64,000 nt of DNA from an uncultured Lachnospiraceae bacterium (GTDB lineage: Bacteria; Bacillota; Clostridia; Lachnospirales; Lachnospiraceae): NCBI GenBank assembly GCA_910579225.1, contig CAJTTI010000016.1, forward strand, positions 4,371 to 68,370. The letters run 5' to 3'. Below, piece after piece: positions 1-8,471 of the stretch. The position numbers and the translations under genes were made by a program. Positions within the stretch are counted from its first letter, which is position 1, and the number at the start of each line of letters is the position of its first letter. The notes under the pieces are model-generated. The model saw nothing but the letters and a program-made list of their open reading frames with translations, was not told where the DNA came from and searched no databases.

Positions 1-887
1 CCCCCGTGGCCAGCAACGCAGAATATTTAAAGAAACTGAAACCTGTCATCTGCCCTTCCACTGTCATCACGGACGTGGGCAGTACAAAATGTGACATTCA
101 TGCACGGGTGACCGAACTTGGTATGGAAGAAAACTTCATCGGCGGACATCCAATGGCAGGATCGGAGAAAACCGGTTACACCCATTCCAAACGGATTCTC
201 ATTGAGAATGCATATTATGTCATTACTCCGACCGCCAGGAGTTCCGCAAACGCTGTAAACCGTTACCGGGATTTTATAACCAGTATCAAAGCGCTCCCGT
301 TGGTGCTTGATTACCAGATCCATGATTATGTAACTGCTGGTATCAGCCATCTTCCTCACATCATCGCTTCCTCTCTGGTCAATCTGGTGCGGGATGCGGA
401 CACCAAAGACGGTATTATGAAAATGGTTGCCGCCGGAGGATTCAAAGATATCACCCGAATCGCTTCCTCCTCTCCGGAAATGTGGGAGCAAATCTGCATG
501 ACCAACCGGGAAAATATTTCTTCCATTCTGGGGGACTATATTGACTCTCTGAACCGTATTCGCACACAGCTTGATCAGGAGGAAACCGGCGCGATCTATC
601 AACTGTTCGAGTCCTCCAGGGACTACCGGAACAGCCTTCCTGCCAAAGGCAGCGGACCTATTCAACGGATCTATGAAATCTACTGCGATATGGTGGATGA
701 AGCCGGCGGAATCGCCACCCTTGCCACGATCCTGGCAAGCAATCAGATCAACCTGAAAAATATCGGAATTGTCCACAGCCGGGAATTTATCGAAGCAGTT
801 CTGCGCATTGAATTTTATGAAGAGCAGGCCATGAAACAGGCCATCGACATTCTGCGAAGGTACCGCTATGTAATCTATGAGCGCTGA
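1..887 (+). CDS. tyrA: Prephenate dehydrogenase (TyrA) with C-terminal ACT domain, 5' truncated by window edge
   Basis: Oxidative decarboxylation of prephenate to 4-hydroxyphenylpyruvate, the tyrosine branch of aromatic amino acid synthesis. The frame is open from the first base, so the true start and the NAD-binding Rossmann N-terminus lie upstream of the window. The visible part has the family motif GGHPMAGSEKTG and the helical-domain motif with SHLPHIIASSLV. A C-terminal ACT-like segment (about the last 65 residues, beginning near DEAGGIATL) is a likely site of tyrosine feedback. aroA follows 114 bp downstream on the same strand, consistent with an aromatic biosynthesis cluster. Assignment is from motifs and context. 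Confidence 0.93.
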   Translation, partial: PVASNAEYLKKLKPVICPSTVITDVGSTKCDIHARVTELGMEENFIGGHPMAGSEKTGYTHSKRILIENAYYVITPTARSSANAVNRYRDFITSIKALPLVLDYQIHDYVTAGISHLPHIIASSLVNLVRDADTKDGIMKMVAAGGFKDITRIASSSPEMWEQICMTNRENISSILGDYIDSLNRIRTQLDQEETGAIYQLFESSRDYRNSLPAKGSGPIQRIYEIYCDMVDEAGGIATLATILASNQINLKNIGIVHSREFIEAVLRIEFYEEQAMKQAIDILRRYRYVIYER

Positions 888-1001
888 TAAACACCAGTTT
901 CCGGCACCTCCTTCTGTGTAAGATACCATCAAAACACTGTGAAGATGATCTGACACCGGCACACTCCTGCACACACCAAAACAAAAGAATGGAGTTGAAT
1001 T

Positions 1002-2288
1002 ATGATTTTTACAAGAACAACCGCCCTGAAAGGAACTGTCACCGTCCCTGGTGACAAAAGTATATCCCACCGTTCTATCATGTTCGGAGCGCTTTCCAAC
1101 GGGACCACCCGCGTCACAAATTTCCTGAAAGGAGCAGACTGTCTTTCCACCATTGACTGTTTCCGGAATCTGGGAATTCAGATTGACGACAACCCGGATG
1201 AAATCCTGATTCATGGCAAAGGACTTCATGGACTGAGCGCTCCCAAGCGCATGCTGGATACAGGCAACAGCGGAACCACCACACGGCTTATCTGTGGTAT
1301 CCTTGCAGGACAAGATTTTACTACTGAGCTTAACGGTGACGCATCCATCCAGACCCGGCCCATGAAGCGAATCACCGAACCTTTATCTCAGATGGGGGCC
1401 CATATTACCAGTCTTAAGAACAACGACTGTGCACCTCTTCGGATCGAGGGCGCCCCCCTGCATGGCATCCATTATGTCTCCCCCGTTGCTTCCGCCCAGG
1501 TCAAATCCTGCATCCTGCTTGCCGGTCTGTACGCAGACTGTCCAACCAGCGTGACCGAACCCTATCTGTCCCGGAACCATTCGGAGATCATGCTCCGGCA
1601 CTTTGGCGTCGACCTCAAAAGCAAAGGGGTTACTGCCACCATTCAGCCCGGGGCAGAGCTTTTTGCCCAGGATATCCAGGTCCCTGGTGACATCTCCTCA
1701 GCTGCTTACTTTATTGCAGCAGGACTTATGGTTCCGGATTCTGAGATTCTTATCCGAAATGTTGGCATCAATCCAACCAGAAACGGTATGCTGAAAGTCT
1801 GCCAGGACATGGGTGCAGACCTTACGCTGCTCAATGTCAGAGAAGCTGGAGGTGAGCCTGTTGCCGACCTTCTGGTCCGTCACAGCAGCCTTCGCGGCGT
1901 TACCATAGGCGGCGCCATTATCCCCACCCTCATCGACGAACTGCCCATGATCGCCGCTCTGGCCTGTTTCGCCGAAGGAACTACCATCATCAAAGATGCA
2001 CAGGAACTGAAGGTGAAAGAATCCAACCGAATCGAAGTAATGGCAGTGAATTTAAACGCCATGGGCGCCTGCGTCACCGCCACAGAAGACGGCATGATCA
2101 TCGAAGGCGGGCATCCTCTTCACGGTGCAGTCATTGACAGCAGACTGGATCACCGAATTGCCATGACGTTCGCCGTTACAGCCCTTGCAGCCGACGGAGA
2201 GACCCGGATCCAGGGAGCGGACTGTGTACGCATCAGCTACCCCGGTTTTTATAAAGACCTTGAAAAACTGACTGCAAACTGCTGCTGA
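1002..2288 (+). CDS. aroA: 3-phosphoshikimate 1-carboxyvinyltransferase (EPSP synthase)
   Basis: Transfers the enolpyruvyl group of PEP to shikimate 3-phosphate in the cytosolic shikimate pathway. The protein is 428 residues, the normal length. It shows the N-terminal PGDKSISHR motif, LDTGNSGTTTRL, and NGDASIQTRPM around the substrate-binding region. The ATG at 1002 is preceded by GGAGTTGAATT, a good ribosome binding site. It follows tyrA and is probably co-transcribed with it. I saw no clear promoter in the 114-bp gap. Confidence 0.97.
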   Translation: MIFTRTTALKGTVTVPGDKSISHRSIMFGALSNGTTRVTNFLKGADCLSTIDCFRNLGIQIDDNPDEILIHGKGLHGLSAPKRMLDTGNSGTTTRLICGILAGQDFTTELNGDASIQTRPMKRITEPLSQMGAHITSLKNNDCAPLRIEGAPLHGIHYVSPVASAQVKSCILLAGLYADCPTSVTEPYLSRNHSEIMLRHFGVDLKSKGVTATIQPGAELFAQDIQVPGDISSAAYFIAAGLMVPDSEILIRNVGINPTRNGMLKVCQDMGADLTLLNVREAGGEPVADLLVRHSSLRGVTIGGAIIPTLIDELPMIAALACFAEGTTIIKDAQELKVKESNRIEVMAVNLNAMGACVTATEDGMIIEGGHPLHGAVIDSRLDHRIAMTFAVTALAADGETRIQGADCVRISYPGFYKDLEKLTANCC

Positions 2289-2376
2289 TTCTGTATTTTC
2301 CTATGGAAATCTTCCTGAAAACATTGTAAAATATAGAAAAATACTATCGAAAAAGCACACAGGAAAGGGAACGGGT

Positions 2377-2994
2377 ATGAATTGTATCATCATCGGAATC
2401 GCCGGTGGAACCGGCTCGGGAAAATCCACATTTACCAAACGTTTGAAAGACGAATTCAAAGAAGATGTTGCGGTCATTTATCACGATAATTATTATCGCA
2501 GACAAGATGAAGTCCCATTTGAGGACCGCAAAAAAGTAAACTATGATCATCCGGATTCTCTTGAGACACAGCTTTTGCTGGAGCACCTGCATATGCTGAA
2601 AGACGGTATGACTATCCAGTGTCCCGTTTATGACTACAGCCAACATAACCGGTCGGATCAACTTCTTCCAATTGAACCAAAAAAGATTATTATCGTAGAA
2701 GGAATTCTGCTGCTGGCAGATAAACGGATTCGGGATCTTCTGGATATCAAGATTTATGTGGAAGCTGATGCTGATGAACGAATCCTTCGCCGGGTGGTTC
2801 GGGATGTAAAAGAGCGGGGACGGGATATTGACAACATTGTGGAGCAATATCTCACCACCGTCAAACCCATGCATTATCTCTATGTGGAACCTACCCGCGC
2901 AATGGCGGATATTGTGATCAACAGCGGTATGAACAATGTGGCCTTCGATATCGTCCGTTCCAAGATTCGACTGATGCTGGAAGAAGCAGAATAA
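2377..2994 (+). CDS. udk: Uridine kinase
   Basis: Phosphorylates uridine and cytidine to UMP and CMP in pyrimidine salvage. The 205-residue protein starts MNCIIIGIAGGTGSGKSTF, with a Walker A P-loop GGTGSGKST, and has the HDNYYR substrate motif typical of the uridine kinase/phosphoribulokinase family. The ATG follows AGGAAAGGGAACGGGT. It lies 88 bp after aroA on the same strand and ends just before a terminator shared with the convergent pfp. Confidence 0.95.
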   Translation: MNCIIIGIAGGTGSGKSTFTKRLKDEFKEDVAVIYHDNYYRRQDEVPFEDRKKVNYDHPDSLETQLLLEHLHMLKDGMTIQCPVYDYSQHNRSDQLLPIEPKKIIIVEGILLLADKRIRDLLDIKIYVEADADERILRRVVRDVKERGRDIDNIVEQYLTTVKPMHYLYVEPTRAMADIVINSGMNNVAFDIVRSKIRLMLEEAE

Positions 2995-3152
2995 CCTGCA
3001 TCCTGCAGGACAGCAAACGGCAATCCACAAGCCACGTAGCTCTGCTTCCAAAGCAATAGCGTGGGTACCGCTTACGGTGCCAATACAGAGAAAGTACAAA
3101 TCAAGTAGGAGACTAACCATTAATGACGTGCGCCGCCAGGCGCGCAAGCCAA

Positions 3153-3183
3153 AACAGGGCCGCTTTACACAAAGCAGCCCTGT
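3153..3183 (-). terminator. Bidirectional intrinsic terminator between udk and pfp
   Basis: Thirteen-bp stem (ACAGGGC...GCTTT against its complement) with a 4-nt loop, placed between convergent genes. On the minus strand the single non-Watson-Crick position becomes a G-U wobble and the stem is followed by TTT, so it fits pfp best. It may also stop udk transcription, since a T-rich stretch follows further along the plus strand. Confidence 0.75.
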
Positions 3184-3201
3184 TCCTTGTCACTGTTCTT
3201 T

Positions 3202-4446
3202 TTATCTATAAGTATCTCTCTTCAGCACCAGGTGCTTCGGAACTCCATTAACCATCAGAGGTGTCAGCTCCCCAAGGATCAGTGGTCTTGCATAATCCAC
3301 ATATCCCTGCAACACATCTGTACCGTCCTCAGAAATCCACTCTGCCGGAACCGGCTTCTCCACATTGGCAATCTGATGGATATCATGGATTCCATAGGTT
3401 ACCTCATATGGACTTCTCTTTGTCACTTCAATGGTGATCATCATGCCGGTCTTGCCCTCATCTGCTGCCTTGCATGCCAGATATCCAACATTAAATGCCT
3501 CATTGATATCATTCAGGGATGCAAGGTGTGTTCCTGCTCTCTGAAGGGTAGAAAACTCAATGGCACGGGTCTTAAGACCAGTATCTGCTGCAATCTTATT
3601 TGCCAGAGTCACTGCACAGCCGGAGAGCTGTTTGTGACCAAAAGCGTCCACAAAGTCCGCGCCGCCGCCAAGCTCGCACACAAAACGTCCGTCTGCCAGC
3701 TTCACACCTTCGGATACTGCCACCACCACAGAACTCTTCTTCACGGACAGGTCTTTGATTCTTGCAAGGAAATCATCATAATCAAAGGTCTTCTCCGGAA
3801 GGTAAATCAAATCTGGTCCTTCACAATCCTCATCTCTGGAAAGTGCAGCAGCAGCCGTCAGCCATCCGGCATGACGTCCCATAATTTCACAGATTAAAAC
3901 CGTTGGCTTTTCAATTCCAAAGGAAGAGTTGTCCCGAATCACCTCTTTTAAAGAAGCGGCAATATATTTTGCGGCAGAACCATACCCCGGGCAGTGATCC
4001 GTGATCGGAAGATCATTGTCGATGGTCTTCGGTACACCCATAAAGCGCTGTTTCTTACCTTTTTTTGCAGCATAATCAGACAACATCTTAATCGTATCCA
4101 TAGAATCATTGCCGCCAATATAGAACAGACATTCGATATCATATTTGTCCATGATCTCGAACATCTTGTCATATACTTCCTCATTGCCCTCAATCTTAGG
4201 CAGTTTATAACGGCAAGAGCCGAGAAAAGCAGACGGGGTTCTCTTCAGAATCTCAACATCCGCATCATTTTTCACATATTCAGACAGATCTACAATATCC
4301 TCTGCCAAAAATCCTTGAATGCCGTGGTGCATACCATAGATTTTCTTTACTCCCAGCTCTTTCGCAGCAGAAAATACACCTGCCAGGGAAGAGTTAATGA
4401 CTGCGGTCGGTCCTCCGGACTGTCCTACAATAATGTTTCCTTTCAT
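3202..4446 (-). CDS. pfp: Pyrophosphate--fructose 6-phosphate 1-phosphotransferase
   Basis: Reversible PPi-dependent phosphorylation of fructose 6-phosphate in glycolysis. Two positions separate PPi from ATP enzymes and both indicate PPi here. The motif GGNDS has Asp where ATP enzymes have Gly. The motif PKTIDND has Lys where ATP enzymes have Gly. MGRHAGW is also present. I start at the ATG at 4446 (MKGNIIVGQ, 414 residues) because GGAGG sits about 8 nt upstream; the ATG at 4461 overlaps that ribosome binding site. Confidence 0.93.
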   Translation of the reverse strand: MKGNIIVGQSGGPTAVINSSLAGVFSAAKELGVKKIYGMHHGIQGFLAEDIVDLSEYVKNDADVEILKRTPSAFLGSCRYKLPKIEGNEEVYDKMFEIMDKYDIECLFYIGGNDSMDTIKMLSDYAAKKGKKQRFMGVPKTIDNDLPITDHCPGYGSAAKYIAASLKEVIRDNSSFGIEKPTVLICEIMGRHAGWLTAAAALSRDEDCEGPDLIYLPEKTFDYDDFLARIKDLSVKKSSVVVAVSEGVKLADGRFVCELGGGADFVDAFGHKQLSGCAVTLANKIAADTGLKTRAIEFSTLQRAGTHLASLNDINEAFNVGYLACKAADEGKTGMMITIEVTKRSPYEVTYGIHDIHQIANVEKPVPAEWISEDGTDVLQGYVDYARPLILGELTPLMVNGVPKHLVLKRDTYR

Positions 4447-4514
4447 TTTCCATACCTCCATATTATGTTGGTACTGCAGCCAGCCTCAGAAACCAGACTG
4501 CAGCTTTGTTCTTT

Positions 4515-4543
4515 ACTGTATCATATTTCCAGTCATCAGGCAA
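4515..4543 (-). promoter_or_regulatory. Possible sigma-A promoter for pfp
   Basis: Minus strand TTGCCT, 17-bp spacer, TACAGT. It lies between glyS and pfp, about 70 bp upstream of the pfp start. The -10 is imperfect, so this is a candidate only. Confidence 0.45.
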
Positions 4544-4546
4544 GCA

Positions 4547-5935
4547 TCAGAATACAAACTTGTCTGCAAAATATGCATCCAGCTCTTCGATCTTAATGCG
4601 TTCCTGAGCCATGGTGTCTCTGTCCCGAACCGTCACGGCCCCGTCTGTCTCCGACTCAAAATCATAAGTTACACAGAACGGCGTACCAATCTCATCCAGA
4701 CGACGGTAACGTTTGCCGATATTTCCTCTGTCATCATACTCGCAGTTATATTTCCTGGAAAGCTGAGCATAAATTTTCTCTGCACCTTCGCTCAACTTCT
4801 TTGACAGCGGAAGCACACCGATTTTCACCGGAGCCAGAGCCGGATGGAAGCGAAGCACCGTACGCATATCTCCCCCTTCCAGTTCTTCCTCATCGTAAGC
4901 AGAACAGAGGAATGCAAGAACCACCCTGTCTGCCCCAAGAGAAGGCTCAATCACATAGGGAACATATTTTTCCTTGATCTCATCATCGAAATAACTCATA
5001 TCCTCTCCGGACACGTTCTGATGCTGGGTCAAATCATAGTCTGTACGATCCGCAATTCCCCACAACTCACCCCATCCAAATGGGAACAGGAACTCAATAT
5101 CCGTAGTTCCTTTGCTGTAGAAGCAAAGTTCCTCCGGAGAATGATCCCGAAGCCGCATCTCCTCTTCCTTTATACCAAGGCTCAAGAGCCAGTCTCTGCA
5201 AAAACTTCTCCAATACTGAAACCACTCCAGGTCTGTACCTGGTTTGCAGAAGAATTCCAACTCCATCTGCTCAAACTCACGGGTCCGGAATGTAAAGTTT
5301 CCGGGACTGATCTCATTACGGAAGGATTTTCCGATCTGTCCGATACCAAAAGGCACCTTTTTCCGTGAAGTTCTCTGTACGTTTTTAAAATTAACGAAAA
5401 TTCCCTGGGCAGTCTCCGGCCTCAGGTAGATCGTATTCTTTGCCTCCTCCGTAACACCCTGGAAAGTCTTGAACATCAGATTAAACTGACGGATATCTGT
5501 AAAATCTTTCTTCCCGCAGCTGGGGCAGACAATCCCATGTTCGTCAATATATTTCTTCATTTCCTCCTGGGACCACCCATCTACAGAGCCCTCCGTCTCA
5601 ATCCCGTTCTCCGCCATATAATCTTCAATCAGCTTATCCGCACGGAAACGTTCTTTACAGGCCTTGCAGTCCATAAGTGGGTCGGAAAAACTTCCCAGAT
5701 GACCGGACGCCACCCAGGTCTGCGGATTCATCAGAATCGCACAGTCCACCCCCACATTGTAAGGACTTTCCTGTATAAATTTCTGCCACCAGGCTTTTTT
5801 TACATTGTTTTTCAGCTCCACACCCAAATTACCATAGTCCCAGGTATTGGCAAGCCCTCCGTAGATCTCACTGCCCGGATATACAAATCCGCGGTTTTTG
5901 GCCAGAGCTTCAATCTTTTCCATTGTCTTTTCCAT
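4547..5935 (-). CDS. glyS: Glycyl-tRNA synthetase, single-chain class II type
   Basis: Charges tRNA-Gly. The 462-residue protein shows class II motif 2 (GKSFRNEISPG) and motif 3 (EPSLGADRVVLAF), plus a cysteine-bearing insertion (CPSCGKKDF) and a C-terminal anticodon-binding domain. This is the alpha2 type, not the alpha2beta2 type. The ATG at 5935 is preceded by GAGGAGA at 8-9 nt, so the upstream in-frame ATG at 5983 is not needed. The gene follows the small lipoprotein gene and probably shares its promoter at 6704-6732. No T-box leader was seen. Confidence 0.95.
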   Translation of the reverse strand: MEKTMEKIEALAKNRGFVYPGSEIYGGLANTWDYGNLGVELKNNVKKAWWQKFIQESPYNVGVDCAILMNPQTWVASGHLGSFSDPLMDCKACKERFRADKLIEDYMAENGIETEGSVDGWSQEEMKKYIDEHGIVCPSCGKKDFTDIRQFNLMFKTFQGVTEEAKNTIYLRPETAQGIFVNFKNVQRTSRKKVPFGIGQIGKSFRNEISPGNFTFRTREFEQMELEFFCKPGTDLEWFQYWRSFCRDWLLSLGIKEEEMRLRDHSPEELCFYSKGTTDIEFLFPFGWGELWGIADRTDYDLTQHQNVSGEDMSYFDDEIKEKYVPYVIEPSLGADRVVLAFLCSAYDEEELEGGDMRTVLRFHPALAPVKIGVLPLSKKLSEGAEKIYAQLSRKYNCEYDDRGNIGKRYRRLDEIGTPFCVTYDFESETDGAVTVRDRDTMAQERIKIEELDAYFADKFVF

Positions 5936-5983
5936 CTGAATTCTCTCCTCACTTTTTCTTATCCTGCTGCCGGTGACAGGCAA

Positions 5984-6571
5984 TCAATAAATGATATAGG
6001 CATACTCCTCCTTGTCCTCAATGGGCATGATCTGCACCATATGCTCAGACAGGACTTCCACATTGTTGCTGACGTATTTGATCGTTCCCTCCAGCTCCAC
6101 AACGCCTTCTTTCTGCAGAACCAGCACCTGATTTTCCTTTTTGGCAGTCACCTCTGCTGTTGTATATTCCTTATAATCTGCATCTTTGAAGGTCATATTA
6201 AAAGCTCTGCCTTCATCCAGCGCATCGCTTACGCTGCCAATAAAGCAATATTCCTCACTGTAACCTTCATATGCCTCTGCATTCGCAAATTCCATCAGCA
6301 GATACAAAGTGTCGTCTTTCACTTCCAGGCGTTCCACCGATATGGCAGGTTCACTATAATTACTATTACTTATTTCCACTTCCTTCTCAATCATGTCCTG
6401 AAACTCATCAAGACTGTAATATTCCTTTTCAAAACTTTCTACTACGGCATATGTAACTTTTCCATCCTTCTGTACATACATAGAAGTTATGGACGGATCA
6501 AAGATTGGGCTGCAACCGGCAACAGACAGCACCAGCATCAGTACACATACAGCATTCATCCACTTTTTCAT
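5984..6571 (-). CDS. Small lipoprotein of unknown function
   Basis: A 195-residue protein with a lipoprotein signal peptide: MKKWMNAVCVLMLVLSVAGC, with Cys20 as the lipidated residue. The mature part is acidic and has no motif I recognise. It is the first gene after the promoter at 6704-6732 and lies 48 bp upstream of the chosen glyS start. Likely attached to the outer face of the membrane. Function unknown. Confidence 0.8.
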   Translation of the reverse strand: MKKWMNAVCVLMLVLSVAGCSPIFDPSITSMYVQKDGKVTYAVVESFEKEYYSLDEFQDMIEKEVEISNSNYSEPAISVERLEVKDDTLYLLMEFANAEAYEGYSEEYCFIGSVSDALDEGRAFNMTFKDADYKEYTTAEVTAKKENQVLVLQKEGVVELEGTIKYVSNNVEVLSEHMVQIMPIEDKEEYAYIIY

Positions 6572-6703
6572 ATCCTCTCCTCCTATTTAAAGTTCCGCTC
6601 CGGCCCTTCCTAGGACCCTACATCTGGAAGCATTTCATGCCGACTGCGCGTCCTGAAATCCTTCCGGCTCCTCCTGCGGGCCTGACTCATTGTATACGCG
6701 TAC

Positions 6704-6732
6704 ATTATACACACTCTAAAAGCAAGTTTCAA
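6704..6732 (-). promoter_or_regulatory. Sigma-A promoter for the lipoprotein-glyS unit
   Basis: Minus strand TTGAAA, 17-bp spacer, TATAAT. The -35 box lies inside the last codons of recO. It leaves a leader of about 125 nt before the lipoprotein start. Confidence 0.75.
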
Positions 6733-7378
6733 GTATTTCAAAAGATTTGAACTTCCGTTCCACATACTGTTCTCTCATGGCAGACACGACCCGAATATAT
6801 TCCTGAAGCACCTCATCCGTCAGCGTGAACGTATATAGCTTCTCAACCGGAGACGCAGTTACATATTGAAGTGCATACAGCGTAGAAGGATTCAGGTTCC
6901 AGTCAGAGAACTGTTCGAACGTCTGCGGGCACTCCCCGCTGTAAACCATGGCCTTCAGTTCATATATGTATCGTACCAGAAGACGAGGCAGAGCCGGCAC
7001 TGACAGGGCACGGAGGGACTGATAGACAAGACGCAGATAATCTGCACTCTCTGCATTTTCTCTTGTATAATAATCCGCAAACTCCAGAAAATACTGCCCA
7101 TAACAGGCGCCTTCAAAATCCTGCATTAATTCTCCGAAATAATTCCGGATGGATGCCTGAGATATGCTGTAAGAGCTTCGTCCTTCATAGATCTGGAACT
7201 CTCCAAAAGCAAATACATTGGCCGCCGCCATCAGCAGATTCCCCGGCCTCCTGGCCCCTCTTGCAAATGCACGGATTTTTCCCCGTTCTTTTGTCAGCAA
7301 AGACACTAATTTGTCATATTCCCCCACCGGTCCGGCAGACAAAACGATACCGGTCGCTGTAAAGGTCTGACTGCTCAT
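6716..7378 (-). CDS. recO: DNA repair protein RecO
   Basis: Recombination mediator that helps load RecA at single-strand gaps. The 220-residue protein starts MSSQTFTATGIVLSAGPVGE, the usual N-terminal OB-fold opening, with ERGKIRAFARGARRP typical of the family and a helical C-terminal part. The start at 7378 has GGGAGA 5 nt upstream; the longer frame to 7456 adds residues unlike RecO. era lies immediately upstream on the same strand, a common neighbour in Firmicutes. Confidence 0.92.
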   Translation of the reverse strand: MSSQTFTATGIVLSAGPVGEYDKLVSLLTKERGKIRAFARGARRPGNLLMAAANVFAFGEFQIYEGRSSYSISQASIRNYFGELMQDFEGACYGQYFLEFADYYTRENAESADYLRLVYQSLRALSVPALPRLLVRYIYELKAMVYSGECPQTFEQFSDWNLNPSTLYALQYVTASPVEKLYTFTLTDEVLQEYIRVVSAMREQYVERKFKSFEILETCF

Positions 7379-7535
7379 GCTTTTCTCCCACTCTTCCTGC
7401 CACGACTTCCTCTGTCTTATAGGCAAGGTAATCTCGTATATCCCCGGTGTGTACAAAACGATTCCAACGATCCATTTCTTAAACCTCCGCTTCCTCTCAT
7501 CTGTGTAATACTAGAATCTCCGAAGCGGACCGGTA

Positions 7536-8441
7536 CTATACTTCTTTCTTGTCATATCCAAAATTTTTCATCAGGAAATCGGAATCTCTCCAGTCCTTCT
7601 TAACCTTAACCCAAAGCTTCAGGTTCACCTTTGCTTCCAGTTGTTTCTCAATCTCATAACGGGCTGCCGAACCAATTTTCTTCAGCATGGTACCGCCTTT
7701 TCCTATGATAATCCCTTTGTGAGAATCCCGCTCACAGACAATTGTCGCCTCAATATCCCATATACTTCCTTTGGGACGCTGTCTCATAATGTCAATGGAC
7801 ACAGCGATTCCATGGGGAATCTCTTCTGCCAGAAGTTTCAGCGCCTTTTCCCTGATAAGCTCTGCCGCAATCTGCCTCATGGGTTGATCTGTTATGGTAT
7901 CCTCATCATAAAACATGGGGCCATAGGGAAGATATCGGAAGATCAGTTCAAGCAAGGTATCTTTATTTGTTCCTTTCAGCGCACAGACCGGTACAATCTC
8001 TGTAAAATCCAACAGTTTCCGGTAAACATCAATAAACGTAAGTACTTCCTCTTTTTTTACGGTATCTACTTTATTTATCACCAGAATCACCGGTGTATTC
8101 ACATGCGCCAGCTGCTGTGCAATATACCGCTCTCCGGCCCCGATAAAAGTACCTGGCTCTACCAGCCAGAGAATCACATCCACTTCCTTCAGAGTCCGCT
8201 CTGCCACACTGACCATATATTCTCCCAGTTTATTCTTCGCCTTATGGATCCCGGGAGTATCCAGGAACACAATCTGTCCCTGGTCTGAAGTGTAGACAGT
8301 CTGGATCCGGTTTCTGGTAGTCTGCGGTTTGTGGGAAGTAATTGCAACCTTCTGGCCAATGATCTGATTCATCAGTGTGGATTTCCCCACATTGGGTCTT
8401 CCAATCAATGTGACAAAACCAGATTTTTTCTGTTCGTTCAT
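7536..8441 (-). CDS. era: GTPase Era
   Basis: Essential GTPase that binds the 3' end of 16S rRNA during 30S maturation. G1 is GRPNVGKST, G3 is DTPG and G4 is NKVD. A C-terminal KH domain carries IIGKGGTMLKKIG. The 301-residue length is normal and AAGGAG lies before the ATG at 8441. It probably forms an operon with recO downstream. Confidence 0.97.
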   Translation of the reverse strand: MNEQKKSGFVTLIGRPNVGKSTLMNQIIGQKVAITSHKPQTTRNRIQTVYTSDQGQIVFLDTPGIHKAKNKLGEYMVSVAERTLKEVDVILWLVEPGTFIGAGERYIAQQLAHVNTPVILVINKVDTVKKEEVLTFIDVYRKLLDFTEIVPVCALKGTNKDTLLELIFRYLPYGPMFYDEDTITDQPMRQIAAELIREKALKLLAEEIPHGIAVSIDIMRQRPKGSIWDIEATIVCERDSHKGIIIGKGGTMLKKIGSAARYEIEKQLEAKVNLKLWVKVKKDWRDSDFLMKNFGYDKKEV

Positions 8442-8471
8442 ATATCGCTCTCCTTCTGTTACACAGAGTTC

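Noticed and set aside
27..1313. 428-codon minus-strand ORF across tyrA and aroA
   Set aside because: Antisense to two clearly recognised genes, no family resemblance, cysteine/His-rich shadow composition, no ribosome binding site.
3187..3897. 236-codon plus-strand ORF opposite pfp
   Set aside because: Mirror frame of a conserved enzyme; composition typical of antisense translation.
5537..6613. 358-codon plus-strand ORF opposite glyS and the lipoprotein
   Set aside because: Spans two real genes on the other strand and has no recognisable domain.
6572..6700. Possible T-box leader for glyS
   Set aside because: The leader is only about 125 nt and lacks the T-box AGGGTGG-type motif and a specifier/antiterminator layout.
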